A stretch of DNA of 64,000 nt from Circinella minor. Its lineage: Eukaryota > Mucoromycota > Mucoromycetes > Mucorales > Lichtheimiaceae. The notes beneath the pieces are model-generated. The model was not told the DNA's origin. It ran no database searches and was given only the letters and a program-made list of their open reading frames with translations. The position numbers and the translations under genes were made by a program. The stretch's first letter is position 1; every line of letters begins with the position of its first letter. This document shows, piece by piece, positions 1 through 11,193 of this stretch. The stretch covers positions 1 through 64,000 of the forward strand of contig JAEPRB010000063.1 in NCBI GenBank assembly GCA_016758965.1, in the 5' to 3' direction.

Positions 1-1079
1 ATTTTAAAAAAAACCAAAAAAAATAATTTAATTCCCAGCAACCAGGAGAGAAAATTGATTCGTCAATATTTTCTTGGGGGAAGCTTGGGGGGGAGGTTTG
101 AATTTTGGCACGCGTCTATTTTTTTTTAATAAAGAAGGCCAATCCAACCTACCTACGTACGTACATCTTCCAAAAAAAAAAATAGTTTAGGATCAATGAA
201 TAATATGATGTGAGGCAAAAAAAAAATAGTACCTGTTTCCCAATTACTGTAGCATAGTTCCCTACACTTACACCTACACCTTCAAACACATACAAATTAA
301 AAAAAAAGTCTAGTTTATAATAAAAAAGTATTGTTAGATTGATATCTTATTCAAAAATATTCAGCTTATTAATATAAATATGTTATAATACAAAGTTATT
401 TAGGAAATATCCAATGAATATTTTTCTCACATTTCTCGACCTCTTTTTTCCTTTAAGATGATTATATAAGATATGTTTTTATTTGAAGTTTGTCATGTAA
501 ATTTTAATAAGTTGAATACGTTAATTCATAGTACTAAAACAAAAGCGTCGTTTTTCTTATTATTTATGCAAAGATGCATTTGCCAAAATCCCTTCTATGG
601 TTCCTATTTTTAAAGTAGTGGTGCATATATAAAATACTTATCAATTGTTTATCTTTTTTTCCCCCAGTATCTTCCATCCCCTTTCTTTCTTCTCTTTATA
701 AAACTATGAAGACAAATTTTATGAAGAAAAAGTCTTTTTATTTACAAGTCATTTTCAACTCTATCTTCACTGTGACCTCAAACGTGCTTAGAGTGGGGGG
801 GCCAATATAAGGATTTTGGGTAACAAGGTGTTTGTTTTCGTAAACTCCTTCCCTCGGGTTTGATAAATTACATGTTATCATTGACGCGAAAAATACTTTT
901 TAATGTTATTAAACAAGTGTCTATTGATTCGTTACTTGAACATGCTGAAGAGGTATATAATTTCTCTTTTCTTTTCTTCTTTCTATTGTACTTTGAAATC
1001 TAATAAGAAAAAAAAATGAACTTTTATCCACTTACTTTTATTTCTGCACGCACAATCAAGTAGTAAAACGCGTCCGTCT
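1..1079. other. AT-rich intergenic DNA
   Basis: No open frame with coding character was seen on either strand. The stretch holds homopolymer A and T runs and short TACGTA/GTAC palindromes near 150-165. Nothing else can be supported. Confidence 0.6.
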
Positions 1080-1390
1080 ACTTATAATCAAATATGCCCT
1101 GGTTATGATAATGAGGTCTGATCAAAGCCTACCTTTCCATAGATAGGATCAAGCCCAAATTTAGATTTCTTTCAAGTCCACAAGGTCTTTATTTGTACCA
1201 ATCTGGTAATGTTGACATATTTAGGATATCCTATCCAGTATGGTTCCTGACTTGGAGGCGTTCAGTCATTATCTTAGCAGATGGTAGTTTCGCACCATTG
1301 GCTCTTCAACCAAGACTGATATACCAAAATTTATAATTTCAAAATCCTTTTTATCTATACAAGGATTATTCGGAACTTGATGGTAAATTT
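1080..1390 (-). pseudogene. degenerate 3' fragment of nuclear large-subunit (28S) rRNA
   Basis: Read on the minus strand, about 1240-1322 follows the universally conserved 3' part of eukaryotic LSU rRNA: the GAGCCAATGG-GCGAA block, then CTACCATCTG, then TGACTGAACGCCTC-AAGTCAG. Weaker similarity continues upstream (1323-1390, where GTACGAGAGGAAC should be) and downstream (to about 1080, including the AATAA-CCTTGTGG block). Many positions are changed, mostly G to A or C to T, and there is no 18S/ITS/5.8S context. This is therefore a dead, isolated rDNA fragment, not a functional gene. Outer limits are approximate. Recognition is from memory of LSU sequences; an alignment would fix the ends. Confidence 0.75.
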
Positions 1391-4300
1391 TAAAGTTAAA
1401 TAATATTCTTTATAAAAAAAAAAAAAAAAAACAGGGAAATTAGTCAGTTCATTATTTATAATAATGAATCATTTTTCAAGATTCTCAACTAGTTTAATAC
1501 TGGTAATGTTAAATAAGTTACACAGTCCGTATGCGTAATCGTATAGTAGACTTACTGGTTACTTATTTATCAAGAACAATACCACATGTTCTTGGTGATG
1601 ATGAAAAGCAGCAAGAGTAAGCAGCAAGTTCTACTGCTTGATGAAATAGAACTTTTTCGGGATTTGCAACAAATCTATCTTTTCGTGTTATTACAATAAA
1701 TGAATCCTTCACGAAATATTATTCAAATCTTCCCTTTCGAAATTACTGTCAACATATTCTTACATATCACAACATTTCAATACTTTTTAGCTTGCTACTG
1801 GGTTTTTCCTTCGTAGAGAAACATTTTGTTGCATTATATTTTTCCCCGTATATCGTACCTACTTTCTTGCAATCCCCCTTTCTCAGAATTTTCGAACAAC
1901 AAAAGAGGCGTTCTTTTAGAGGAAAAATTGCATATAAACACGGGAGCACGATTATATAATACCCCGAAAACGTTTTCTTTTGCTTTTTTATATATAATGT
2001 ATTATGTTACAGATGTCGATTTCCCCTATAACAGTAGACGAGTTAACACTTACAGTGCCGGTGTATGTATATATATTTTTATTAAATGTATGACAATAAC
2101 ATTTTATTTTTACTCAAGTAAGATTTAACATGTAAACATTTTCATCTTTTATACGTATTAGACTTTTCTTGCAATTCACGCGATATTTGTAACATAATAC
2201 TCATTTGCGGTAGTAATTGCTTAAGAAAAATGTGCATTCACACTCAATTATCAAGAAGTCTTGTTCCAACCTTCTTGCATAATTTGCATCTTAGCACATA
2301 ATTACAATCTATAGTAATTGAAAGAGCGCTTCAAATTGATAATGTACCAACTGAATCAAATATTCCCCCAAACACCTCCAGCCTTCGCAAGTTTCACGTC
2401 AAGGACTTTCGCGGGACTGAAGAGACACGGAATCAACCTCATCAATATATCGCAACCAATTTTATATCAGTTCAACAAATTCTAATTACTCGCAATTAAA
2501 TTAATTTGGTATGTTTTTAAAGATATACAACGTGTTTCTTGTATGGGAAGGAAAACATTGGACTTTTATGATGATAATGATTATGTCCATACAAACACAC
2601 TAACATATACGTAATCACTATTCATAACTTTTTTTATAGTTACCGTTCTCCTTCTTCTGCTTCTTCTTCTGCTTCTCTTGCTTCGCCTCTTTTCCCCTTT
2701 CTTTTTTTAACCCCTTTTTGCTTTCTTTTTCCGCTGCTTAATTCATTGCTACTCTTATATTTCTTTTTTCTCTTTTTTTTTATTATTGACATCATTATTA
2801 CAAATATTTTAGCATTACCTTTACCTTTTCAACTTAAATCGATCATTCAGATCCCATCTGTCCAATGAAACTCTTTTTATTTGTAACCAGATTCGTTTTA
2901 AAGAACAGACGCAACCAATATCATCTTTTTTTTCAAACTAGTCATTTTCAGACTATACCCCCCTTTTGAGGTAAAAATATTGATCGTCTAATACACTTAA
3001 TATATTAAGCAAAAAAATTTGATTCTATCAAAATGTTCCTCCTTTACAGCATTTTCAAAAAATTAACATAGTATAGTAAATCACAATCAAAACTGAAAAC
3101 AGACATAAATAACATGTGTTGGGATTTATGACTTTAACAATAATCCAAGTTGGTTCCTGCTTTATTTCAAACTAAATACTATTTAATATTTTGAAATATA
3201 TCGTTCAAAATGATTGACCATTTGCTTACAAAAAAAAAAGAGAGAGAGAATAATATATTCGTCATTGGTAATGTTTACCTAATTATGCATAAACTTTTAT
3301 GTTTGTTATTCAAAAATTGTCAGAGATTAATATTATATATCTCATTTTCTTTTTGACAATACTTCTTCCTCTCTGTTTTTTTCAATAGTATGCATTCAGT
3401 TTTTCAACCCCTCCCCATAATTATTTAATGTATTTATCAAAAGAGAAGTTGGAGGTAGTAGTAGATTATTACTTTTTGGTACGTAATAACCATGACTACG
3501 TAGTAGCTAATGTTCGGCTTTGATTTTTTCTTTGTTGCGTATTTATAAATTGAATAACATGTTTCGAAACAGAAGAGCACATTCGCATAAGAGAAAATAC
3601 AGATAATTGTCTATTATATCGATTTTTACGTACATGTATCATATACGTGTTGGTGTTATAAGAGTTTTTGTGTATCAACTAAGAATTTTCTATGACTTGA
3701 TCAAACTACCTAGTGTATTGAGCAATAGTAAAAATCAATTTGCAGAAGTGACAAAGAGTCAAATCTTCAACTTTTGTTGCCATGGGGCTGTTCATATTAT
3801 TGTCACATCCTAAGAAAGAGCTATTCCTTAAAAAAAAATTAAGTGTTGTTTTTCTGTTTCTTCTACATGTCGTAAAAAGTATATCATGTAGAATGTTTTG
3901 CTCACACAAATTTGCTTATGAAAGTGTATGACGTAAATGAAAAAAAGAAACGCTACGTATCTTATTTTTTATTAACATGAATTCATGGATCAGTGGTTTG
4001 TATTTGATATAATTAATTAAATGATGAATCTTGGTTTACGGTATCATGAAGGGAAAAAAATCACAACCGAGAGTTTTTGAAACGTGGATGGATATTCATT
4101 GAAAGTAGATAATTTACATGTTTTTATAAAAAAGAGTTGCGGCGTTTTGAGGAACGTAATTTTATCATTGCCATTGTGTAGTTGCATATAAGAACACATT
4201 ATTTATAACCATCATCTTACTTTTTTCTAAAAGTTCATAACCGAACTTGTGCCACTGAATATTAACAACTAAAATTTTAACTGTCATTAATAGTATCCTG

Positions 4301-4739
4301 TTCCTTATTATGTCTTCTGTCATCATTTTTTCACAACCCTTTGTATTCTTTGAATGTCATTTTTGATATTTGATATATAAATATCACATAAAGAATAATA
4401 ATAATAATAATAATAATAAGGGTGGATCTATTCCCGTTGGCTTACGTATGAACAAAATTTCGCACTCTATAATAAATAATAGTTTTTTTCTTTTGACTAT
4501 TATTATGAGTAAAGAAATGTTTAGTAGCGATTCACTCTTTAAATTACATATTTTGTCCTAAATTATTAAAAATAACAAAAACATGACAAACTCAGGTACG
4601 ACAATAGGATTAAAAAAATGCGTGTGTAGTTATAACAGTTTTTTATTTGGTTTTAAATATCTATCACACCACAAACGTCTTTTTATTTTTATCCACAATC
4701 ATCTTCTTTTGAAGCTAAAATAAAAGAGAGTGCGAGATG
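1391..4739. other. gene-poor AT-rich region
   Basis: No credible gene was seen. Short open frames here lack codon structure or splice context. A locally GC-richer patch at about 2370-2460 stands out from its surroundings and may be an old coding or repeat relic, but no frame is continuous. A perfect AAT trinucleotide run lies at about 4394-4420 and a GA run near 3240-3250. Confidence 0.5.
4394..4420. repeat. (AAT)n microsatellite
   Basis: About nine uninterrupted AAT units lie in intergenic DNA. Confidence 0.9.
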
Positions 4740-5525
4740 CCGTATCCATTTACTCGTGTTTTCTTTATCCTTACTCCTTATCCAAAAATAACACAATCGA
4801 AATCCAAGTTTCTGTGGTTACAGTCAAAACTACTATTGTTATCCAAAGCATCAACGACATCCAGATATCACCGTTGCAATTCAAATGAGAGATATTTGTT
4901 TCATCCTGGCCATTCGTGTATGTGTGTACAAATATCACATTCATTTCCAAGATAACATTCACGCACTATTCCAGACGAGTGCATATCCGAAATACCGATC
5001 CTATCTATCCATCCAATATTTAAGAAAATAGTCCATATCAACTGCCAATTGCACTCCCAGTTATTACACAACTACAACAACATAGTCGAATAAATATATG
5101 TTGTTGAAAAGTACCTCAATTAAATCTCGACCTTTATAATTCACCACCAATTAAATTTGTTGCTGTTTTTGGTAGACTATCCATAAAAAATGGCACAAGT
5201 ACAGCTGTCTTATCCATGTTTCTACATCCACAAATTTATCCCCGCTGTCATTGTCAGCAAAAGTATATCGATCAAAAGTCTTGTGAGTGCGTTTTTTCAT
5301 CCAGTCTAGCAATAAAAGTCGATAGTGGCACGTTTAACAATCGTTACCCATAAATGTGATTGCATCACCACGTGCAGCAGTCTGAATACTGAATACAGTG
5401 ACGCTATTTCCTACTTCATTCCTATCCATAATAGCAATCGTTCTTGTCCACGCGTTAATCTAGGTTCAGCGGGTAGATTGATTGACCAATAAAGTCTTTC
5501 TTTACCGAAAACAGGCCATATTTTG
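4740..5525 (-). pseudogene. relic of an unidentified protein-coding gene
   Basis: The base composition is less AT-biased than the flanks, and the minus strand carries several coding-like stretches in different frames. Around 5520-5415 one reads WPVFGKERLYWSINLPAEPR. Around 5400-5330 another reads FSIQTAARGDAITFMGND. Around 5290-5160 another carries DNDSGDKFVDVETWI and, after a frame change, FFMDSLPKTATNLIG. Further down there are Cys-rich (ECYLGNECDICTH) and Asn-rich pieces. Stops and frame changes between the pieces mean it cannot encode one protein unless it has many tiny introns. The family is not recognised. A decayed single-copy or repeated gene is the simplest reading. Confidence 0.35.
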
Positions 5526-5725
5526 AATGTTGTCTTTTGCCACTTTTTTTAAAACTGATATCAATTGACACAACCCATATTCTTATACTGATGATGATGT
5601 TATTTAAAGTTGGCCATATCGTTGCTTCTTAATTGTTTTTGAAATTCAAAAGAACAAAGCTTGTGTTTTTTTTAAGAAAAGAAGGACAAATAAATAAATA
5701 GGACTATCCCAAGCGGTGTATATAC

Positions 5726-5745
5726 CGTGTCTCCACTTCCAATTT
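5726..5745 (+). repeat. partial copy of the CAGTG-end repeat family
   Basis: The sequence GTGTCTCCACTTCCAATTT here matches the terminal part of the fold-back element at 10766-10939 (GTGCCTCCACTTCCAATTT) apart from one transition. It is preceded by TATA. No matching opposite end was seen nearby, so this is probably a truncated family member. Confidence 0.5.
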
Positions 5746-5755
5746 GACAGCAACC

Positions 5756-6488
5756 AAAAGTCGTGCCATCTTGTGGTCGTGCCTTACTATCCTGCCGTCG
5801 TCAATAACTAGCTATTGATATTTGATAATATGATATAAAAGCTTCCTAATAATAAGACTATTACATATGTATACAGCTGATATTCTTATTTATCAGGAAG
5901 CTAATAATGAATAATTCTTTACTTAAACACTCTTTACCTATGGAAGTAATACTTTTGGTTGATGGAAACACCGTAAATAACACACACAACACATACACAC
6001 GCGCAATCAATATATATATATTACGTACATTGACTTATACAATACCGTTATGCTTCCAAATATAAATGTGAAATAGTTTAGCTTAAATTACACATTTTTG
6101 TCTTGTTCATCTTTTTTTAATTATTAATCTGCGCATTTTATGAATTATTTTTACTTTTTCTTTATTAAAAAGATATATTGGTTTATAATCAACTTTCACA
6201 TCACTGTATTTATAATTTCGTACCCTCCTTATATATAATATTTTTTTTTTAATTTATCCTGTGCTTCAATAAGTTGAATAAGTTAATTCATTATCATTAT
6301 ACTACTAAGTAAAAATGGAAAATTACTCCAAACAAAACAAATGCACTGTTTTTTTAACGTCATCTTATGTTATAGAATATTATTCATGCAACAGTGCAAC
6401 TTGCAGGGCAGGGTAGTAACAAAAGATCAATGGCTCGACCAAACACAGTCAAGGGGGGATGGCACGACCGCAGGATGGCATGACTTTT
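5756..6488. repeat. 733-bp segment bounded by 28-bp inverted repeats
   Basis: The left arm (5756-5783, AAAAGTCGTGCCATC then TTGTGGTCGTGCC) and the right arm (6461-6488) are reverse complements at 25 of 28 positions, and all three differences are transitions. A further shared block (TTACTAYCCTGCC) follows 5783 directly and recurs in the right half near 6405-6420. No clear target duplication was found at the edges, and no transposase frame lies between the arms. A second, smaller imperfect inverted repeat (5840-5856 with 5885-5902) lies inside. Probably a non-autonomous DNA element or nested elements. Confidence 0.55.
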
Positions 6489-6579
6489 AGTACCTATCCC
6501 CGAGCCAAAATACGCGTAGTACCCTTCTCATCGCAACCGACATTGAGAAAAACTTGGTGATTAAAAAAAACCCATTATC

Positions 6580-9500
6580 ATGGCAGCGAAATCCTCATCG
6601 ACAGCTATAAGCAATAGGAAAATAAATTGCAAAAGACGTGAGTAAAGCTTAAACTCTATAAATGATTTATTTACTGAATGATTCTTGTGCATTATAGTTG
6701 CAGATGAATACGTTTCAGGCTGCAACGAAAACAACAGCAACCCTTCACTTAAACAATTTGTATTACAAGAGCTGGTTCATATTTCGGAACTGACTGATAT
6801 TCGACAAAATCCTGCGGAATTCTGGACAATAATTTTTAAAAAAGCTGTTGAAGATGCAGAAGTTGAAGGTGCTTTTGAAAAGGTTTGTACTTCTACATGT
6901 ATTTTTTTTATACTGTTGTGTTTATGTATTAATTATTTTTTTTTGGTAGGAGATCAATTGGGGAGTTGTTAACGCACAGCGAAAAAAAATCTGAGAAGCC
7001 AATCTCGACCTCATCGTTATCGTCACCAGACCCACTCACTGCCAGAGTCACTAGTTGCTCCACCACCAGCAAAAAAACTTCAATTCTAATGTCCAAAGAA
7101 GCTCTCGATGAAGTAAAAAACTATTATAGACTAAGACCAAGTCTATAATGGTATTTCCTTTAGTTCAAGATTGATACAGTAAAGAGAAAATGAAAAGTGA
7201 GGAAAGAGTGAAGAAGAAGTTATTTTTTATTTAACCAAGCTTAGCTAGCATTTTATACTGCTGAGACTTGTACAACTCAAGTTTACTACTTAAGTTCATA
7301 TTTAGCTAATATTACCTAGTCAGTAACAAAAACAATTACGAGAAGGTGATTGAATCTGGAAAAGTGTGGAAGTTGAAGAGTGGCCTGATTGTCGAACAGG
7401 TCATGATGGATTATTCATTAGGATTAAAGTATGAACAGTAAGTGTCTCACTGAATAAATGTGGATAATGTGGTTGTTTGCTGTCGACCTTTTGTTTTAGA
7501 GCTTCAAATTTTTACCTAACTGACCTCTTTGATACTTTTGAACAAAAACCACTCCTTAGCCTAGCTCATTCTTTGATTCTAAACCCTGATGATCCATTGT
7601 ATGCTGACGTTTTCACAGAGCAAGAATTGAACGAGATTGGCGATTTTAACTCAATTGATTTCAACCAAGAACTTCCAAATCTTGTTCATTAATACTTATA
7701 CTCGTTTCATGGCAAGGTATAATGGGGGTTATCGCTATGTGTGCTTTTCTAGATGGTTATTGATATGATATATATTTAAACTATAGAAAACCCTTCGTGA
7801 GTTAAACGCTACCATTGCCAACAAAACATTCAGTCCATCAGACGAACCCAATTTGTATTGGGTTAGAAAAAGCATTGAATAGGTTGTGGATCTATACAAC
7901 ATGAATTGGGAAACACGAAAAAAGGTGTACAATCAAAAAGGTGTACTTTTTTAAATCCCGCAATGTCATTCATGGAAAAAGGTGTACAATTGGGTTTGAG
8001 AGCTTGATAGTATACTAGATGCACTTTTCTACACAATATGTCAAAGCAAATCATAATATTTATTGTGGTCAACTAAAATAATTTCATAATAGTTAATACT
8101 AAAAAAATATTATTAATTATTAATATACTGAAAAGTAATACTATCTGCTTTACTAGTAATATAAAAAAAAAAGAAAACAAATAAAACTATGCCAAAAAAA
8201 TACTGGTCATTTTTATATGATAGCAATCATAGAATCACACATTATATTTATATTTTATTTAATGAACTACTATGCTTAAAATATTGCCAATTTTATTGAG
8301 ATATTGTCTTTATTATAAATATATTGATTATTACAAGAAGAGTCCCGCAGGCGTTATTGTTTTTGATTCTTTTTCACAATTTTGAAATATAAGCCATTCA
8401 TTTAATATCCCTTTATTTTTAAACATTTTATGCTATTTATTCTATTATATTTATATCTATCTTGTATTTTATAAATTCTCAAATGACGCTTATACGTACC
8501 AATTGCCTCATAAGGCTCCGTTTCAAACTTTTTTTGGAAAAAAGTAATGTATTTTGACATTATTGTTATTGTATAGTGATAGTATTAAGATTCGAGTATT
8601 TCTTGTACTTTTTTCCTGCCATGACTCTGTTTCTCATGCCGCTCTTTCAAAAAGTACACCTTTTTGATTGTACACCTTTTTTAGTGACACCCACATGAAT
8701 TTCTTTGACAGCGACTATATTGAGGACAACGCAGAGTATCGGGTTTGGCCATTTGTGTTCAAATGTTTTGACTTAACAGAAATACGGGCTAGATTGTACG
8801 TGTTTGTCTATATTTGAAAGAATATGGGTTATGATGGGTATGATGGGTATGATTGTTTAGGAGCTTATTCATTTATTAATTTTTTATAGTGGTAAAAGAA
8901 AGTCACAGGCGTCATCAGCAAGACATAATCATAACCGTACTCTACCTGCACATGGAGCCACTGCTCGTCATCGTGTTGGTGAGCAACCTGATATGAAGTG
9001 CAGTTATTTTAAATTATGAACTTGGAATTTTTAGTGAAGTTGCATTAAAGGATGATGGAGAAAACAGTAGCAAGGAGAGCTTCATGAAAGTGGTATCAAA
9101 GCACCAAAAATGTTAAAAGACTTTTTGACATATATTGCATGTGAGCCCCCATCAACTCTTCACTATATTAAAACAGCGGCATTCATAATTTCAGGTACGT
9201 GTTATGCACAAAATAAAGCGTTAAATATAATATACATTCAATTGTCCTATTTTACTTATTAATACATGACAACTGTTGATGGTTTTAGGTTTACACATGT
9301 CGGTCATCGTGCTGGATTGTCCCAAAGGGTCAGTTTGCCGCGTCACCCAATCGGAGAGAGCAGCATTTCCCCTCCATCCTGATGTTTGCTTTCCGTCGCT
9401 TATACCAATCCTGGAACTTGCATATCGTACACGCCTCCATTTGTTAGATACTGTAGCAGCCATTAAAGGAGATAATAAGGTCATATCATTAGGAAAAAAG

Positions 9501-9583
9501 GGAAGAAACAGGCCTTAATACCAGTACCAGTTAAACAACCATCGGTATTCACTGCCGAGTTGATTGTGAAGTCGTTTGAATAA
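6580..9583 (+). pseudogene. decayed multi-exon gene of an unrecognised, probably repeated family
   Basis: At least seven exon-like pieces joined by good GT/AG junctions read in order. They are an ATG exon at 6580-6639, then EINWGVVNAQRKK near 6952-6990, KVIESGKVWKLKSGLIVEQV at about 7345-7405, a piece with SLILNPDDPLYADVFTEQEL at 7500-7722, one with ELNATIANKTFSPSDEPNLY from 7788, YIEDNAEYRVWPFVFKCFDL from about 8715, GELHESGIKAPKMLKDFL near 9076, and a last exon (from about 9290) ending SVFTAELIVKSFE. Lesions: a frame change at an A8 run (6982-6989); in-frame TAA (7690-7692) and TAG (7880-7882); a transposon at 7908-8692; an indel near 9070-9077; and a frame change at an A6 run (9494-9499). 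The original function is not recognised. The conserved look suggests a recent copy of a family present elsewhere in the genome. Confidence 0.7.
7908..8692. mobile_element. non-autonomous Mutator-like (MULE-type) inverted-repeat element
   Basis: The 44-bp terminal inverted repeats (7908-7951 and 8649-8692) match at 40 of 44 positions, begin with GGG, and contain two direct copies of AAAAAGGTGTAC. A third copy lies just inside the left end at about 7976. The element is flanked by a perfect 9-bp duplication, ACATGAATT (7899-7907 and 8693-8701). A 9-bp duplication with long G-starting ends is the Mutator-superfamily signature. No transposase frame lies inside the 785 bp, so it depends on an enzyme encoded elsewhere. 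Removing the element plus one duplication copy joins the host frame exactly (…DLYNMN + FFDSDYIEDN…). Confidence 0.9.
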
Positions 9584-10049
9584 AATGCCATATTATATTT
9601 ATCGTGTCATTATTCTATTTCAACACAAAAAATAAATTTAATAGAGCGTGATATAGTTTTTTGATAGCCTGTTCAAAAAAAAAAAAAAAATAAGTAAATC
9701 AACCCACAACATTTTATTGATATAAAGAGGATATTTTTATATCATGTGTACCATGTATTACAACAACTCAATCATCACCATCCTCATCGATATCAACAAC
9801 TAATAGTGAAAACGACAAACATTCAGCAAAAAAACAAAAACAGCAATGAGTTTATTTTTACCTGTGTATATATTAAACCTGCATTATCAATACATCAATA
9901 CCAATTCTTTTTTTTTCTTTTTTTCATCAACATGTATATTACAAAAATGATACACCAGTCAAGAGCCGGTAGCAAAAATATAAAATGATTTGGTATTGGT
10001 GTGCTTTGGAGTATACCACTACTACTCGTTTATATATATATACCCATTA
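9584..10049. other. intergenic DNA
   Basis: AT-rich, with no supported gene. An A-rich tract lies near 9676-9691 and a T-rich tract near 9907-9925. Confidence 0.5.
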
Positions 10050-10179
10050 GGGGGTTTCAAAAATGATTTTTTTTCGCGGTTTTCGTGAAATCTGCGTCTC
10101 TTGAGACGCAGTTTATACTTCTTGAAGTCTACGAAATCTGCAGATTTCAAAAAATTAATTTTTCATTTTTGAAGCCCCC
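10050..10179. mobile_element. 130-bp MITE with TA target duplication
   Basis: The ends GGGGGTTTCAAAAATGA (left) and the reverse complement of TCATTTTTGAAGCCCCC (right) match at 16 of 17 positions. The element is bounded by TA on both sides (10048-10049, 10180-10181). Inside are two perfect palindromes: CTGCGTCTC-TT-GAGACGCAG (10092-10111) and GAAATCTGCAGATTTC (10133-10148). The size, the absence of coding sequence and the TA duplication fit a Tc1/mariner-type miniature element. Confidence 0.85.
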
Positions 10180-10313
10180 TATTATGTCAAATAAATCTTG
10201 TCTAGTACCCATGTACTACCTTTTTTTTTTCTATTCAGTGGTGTGTATCCTTGGATATTGACGTATTATATCCTTTTCTCTGATATACATGTCCTCTCCC
10301 AGATTGAACATCC

Positions 10314-10344
<31 letters not shown>
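10314..10344 (+). repeat. (GA)n microsatellite
   Basis: An almost pure GA dinucleotide run with one TA interruption. Confidence 0.9.
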
Positions 10345-10765
10345 AAAAAAGATAAAGAGTGCGAAATAATAATACCCTGGCTTTTAGCTGTCAAACATAT
10401 CACAAACAAAAGGATCTGTGCAGTAGACCTCGGCTTTTGAAACTTCCAGTTTTACAAATACCACATATTCAGAGTTCCTGGCCCTTTTATTATAATACAG
10501 TGTTCCAATCAACTCCTTCCCCCAAAATCTGCTTTGAACATTGTAAAAAAAAAAGAAAAAGATGAAGTATGGGTGGACGAGGATAAACTTACTATTTTGT
10601 AGTTTATCACAAACGCAAAGATGTAAGAGCATGCAACTGTCAATTACTGTACAGCAATAGTAATGGATCTGTTTTCCTTTCGCTATATTTTAATAAATAT
10701 ATATGCTTCATTGCTGTTTTTCTTTCGACTATGATATAATACAAAAAAAAAGGTTTATATATGTA

Positions 10766-10939
10766 CAGTGCCTCCACTTCCAATTTTCGCTTTCCAAGAA
10801 ACAAAATTCGCTATGTTCTCAGACCAAAGTTCGCACTCACTGATAAAAACGAACTTTGAACAATGAAAAAACGAACTTTGGTCTGAGAACATAGCGAATT
10901 TGGCTTTTTGAAAAGCGACGATTGGGAGTGGAGGCACTG
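10766..10939. mobile_element. 174-bp fold-back MITE with CAGTG ends
   Basis: Two 68-bp arms (10766-10833 and 10872-10939) are reverse complements with about 9 mismatches, separated by a 38-bp spacer, so the whole unit is one hairpin. Both ends are CAGTGCCTCCACT, the CAGT-type end common in Tc1/mariner/pogo elements. The left flank is TGTA (10762-10765) and the right flank is TGTA (10940-10943). A plain TA duplication is therefore not exact, and a 4-bp duplication or a 2-bp end slip is possible. Apparent open frames here are artefacts of the hairpin. Confidence 0.85.
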
Positions 10940-11193
10940 TGTAGCCGCGTGTCACAAATACAGTGTAACAAAAAAAATTTACGAGTCGAGATACGTATGT
11001 CATCATAAAAAGAAGAGATTAAGTGATATTGGATGAACAAAGTATCTGATACTAATAAACTATATTTTCATTATTATAATCCAAATTCAACAATTTAATA
11101 ATAATACTAGGCTAACAATAATAGTAAAAATAATATAAGTGTATTAATGAAGGAATACAAAGACAGGCAGTGTTTATTTATTGGATTATTTAT

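Noticed and set aside
10384..11040. minus-strand open frames of 67-83 codons
   Set aside because: Partly generated by the fold-back element at 10766-10939 and AT-rich flanks; no protein support.
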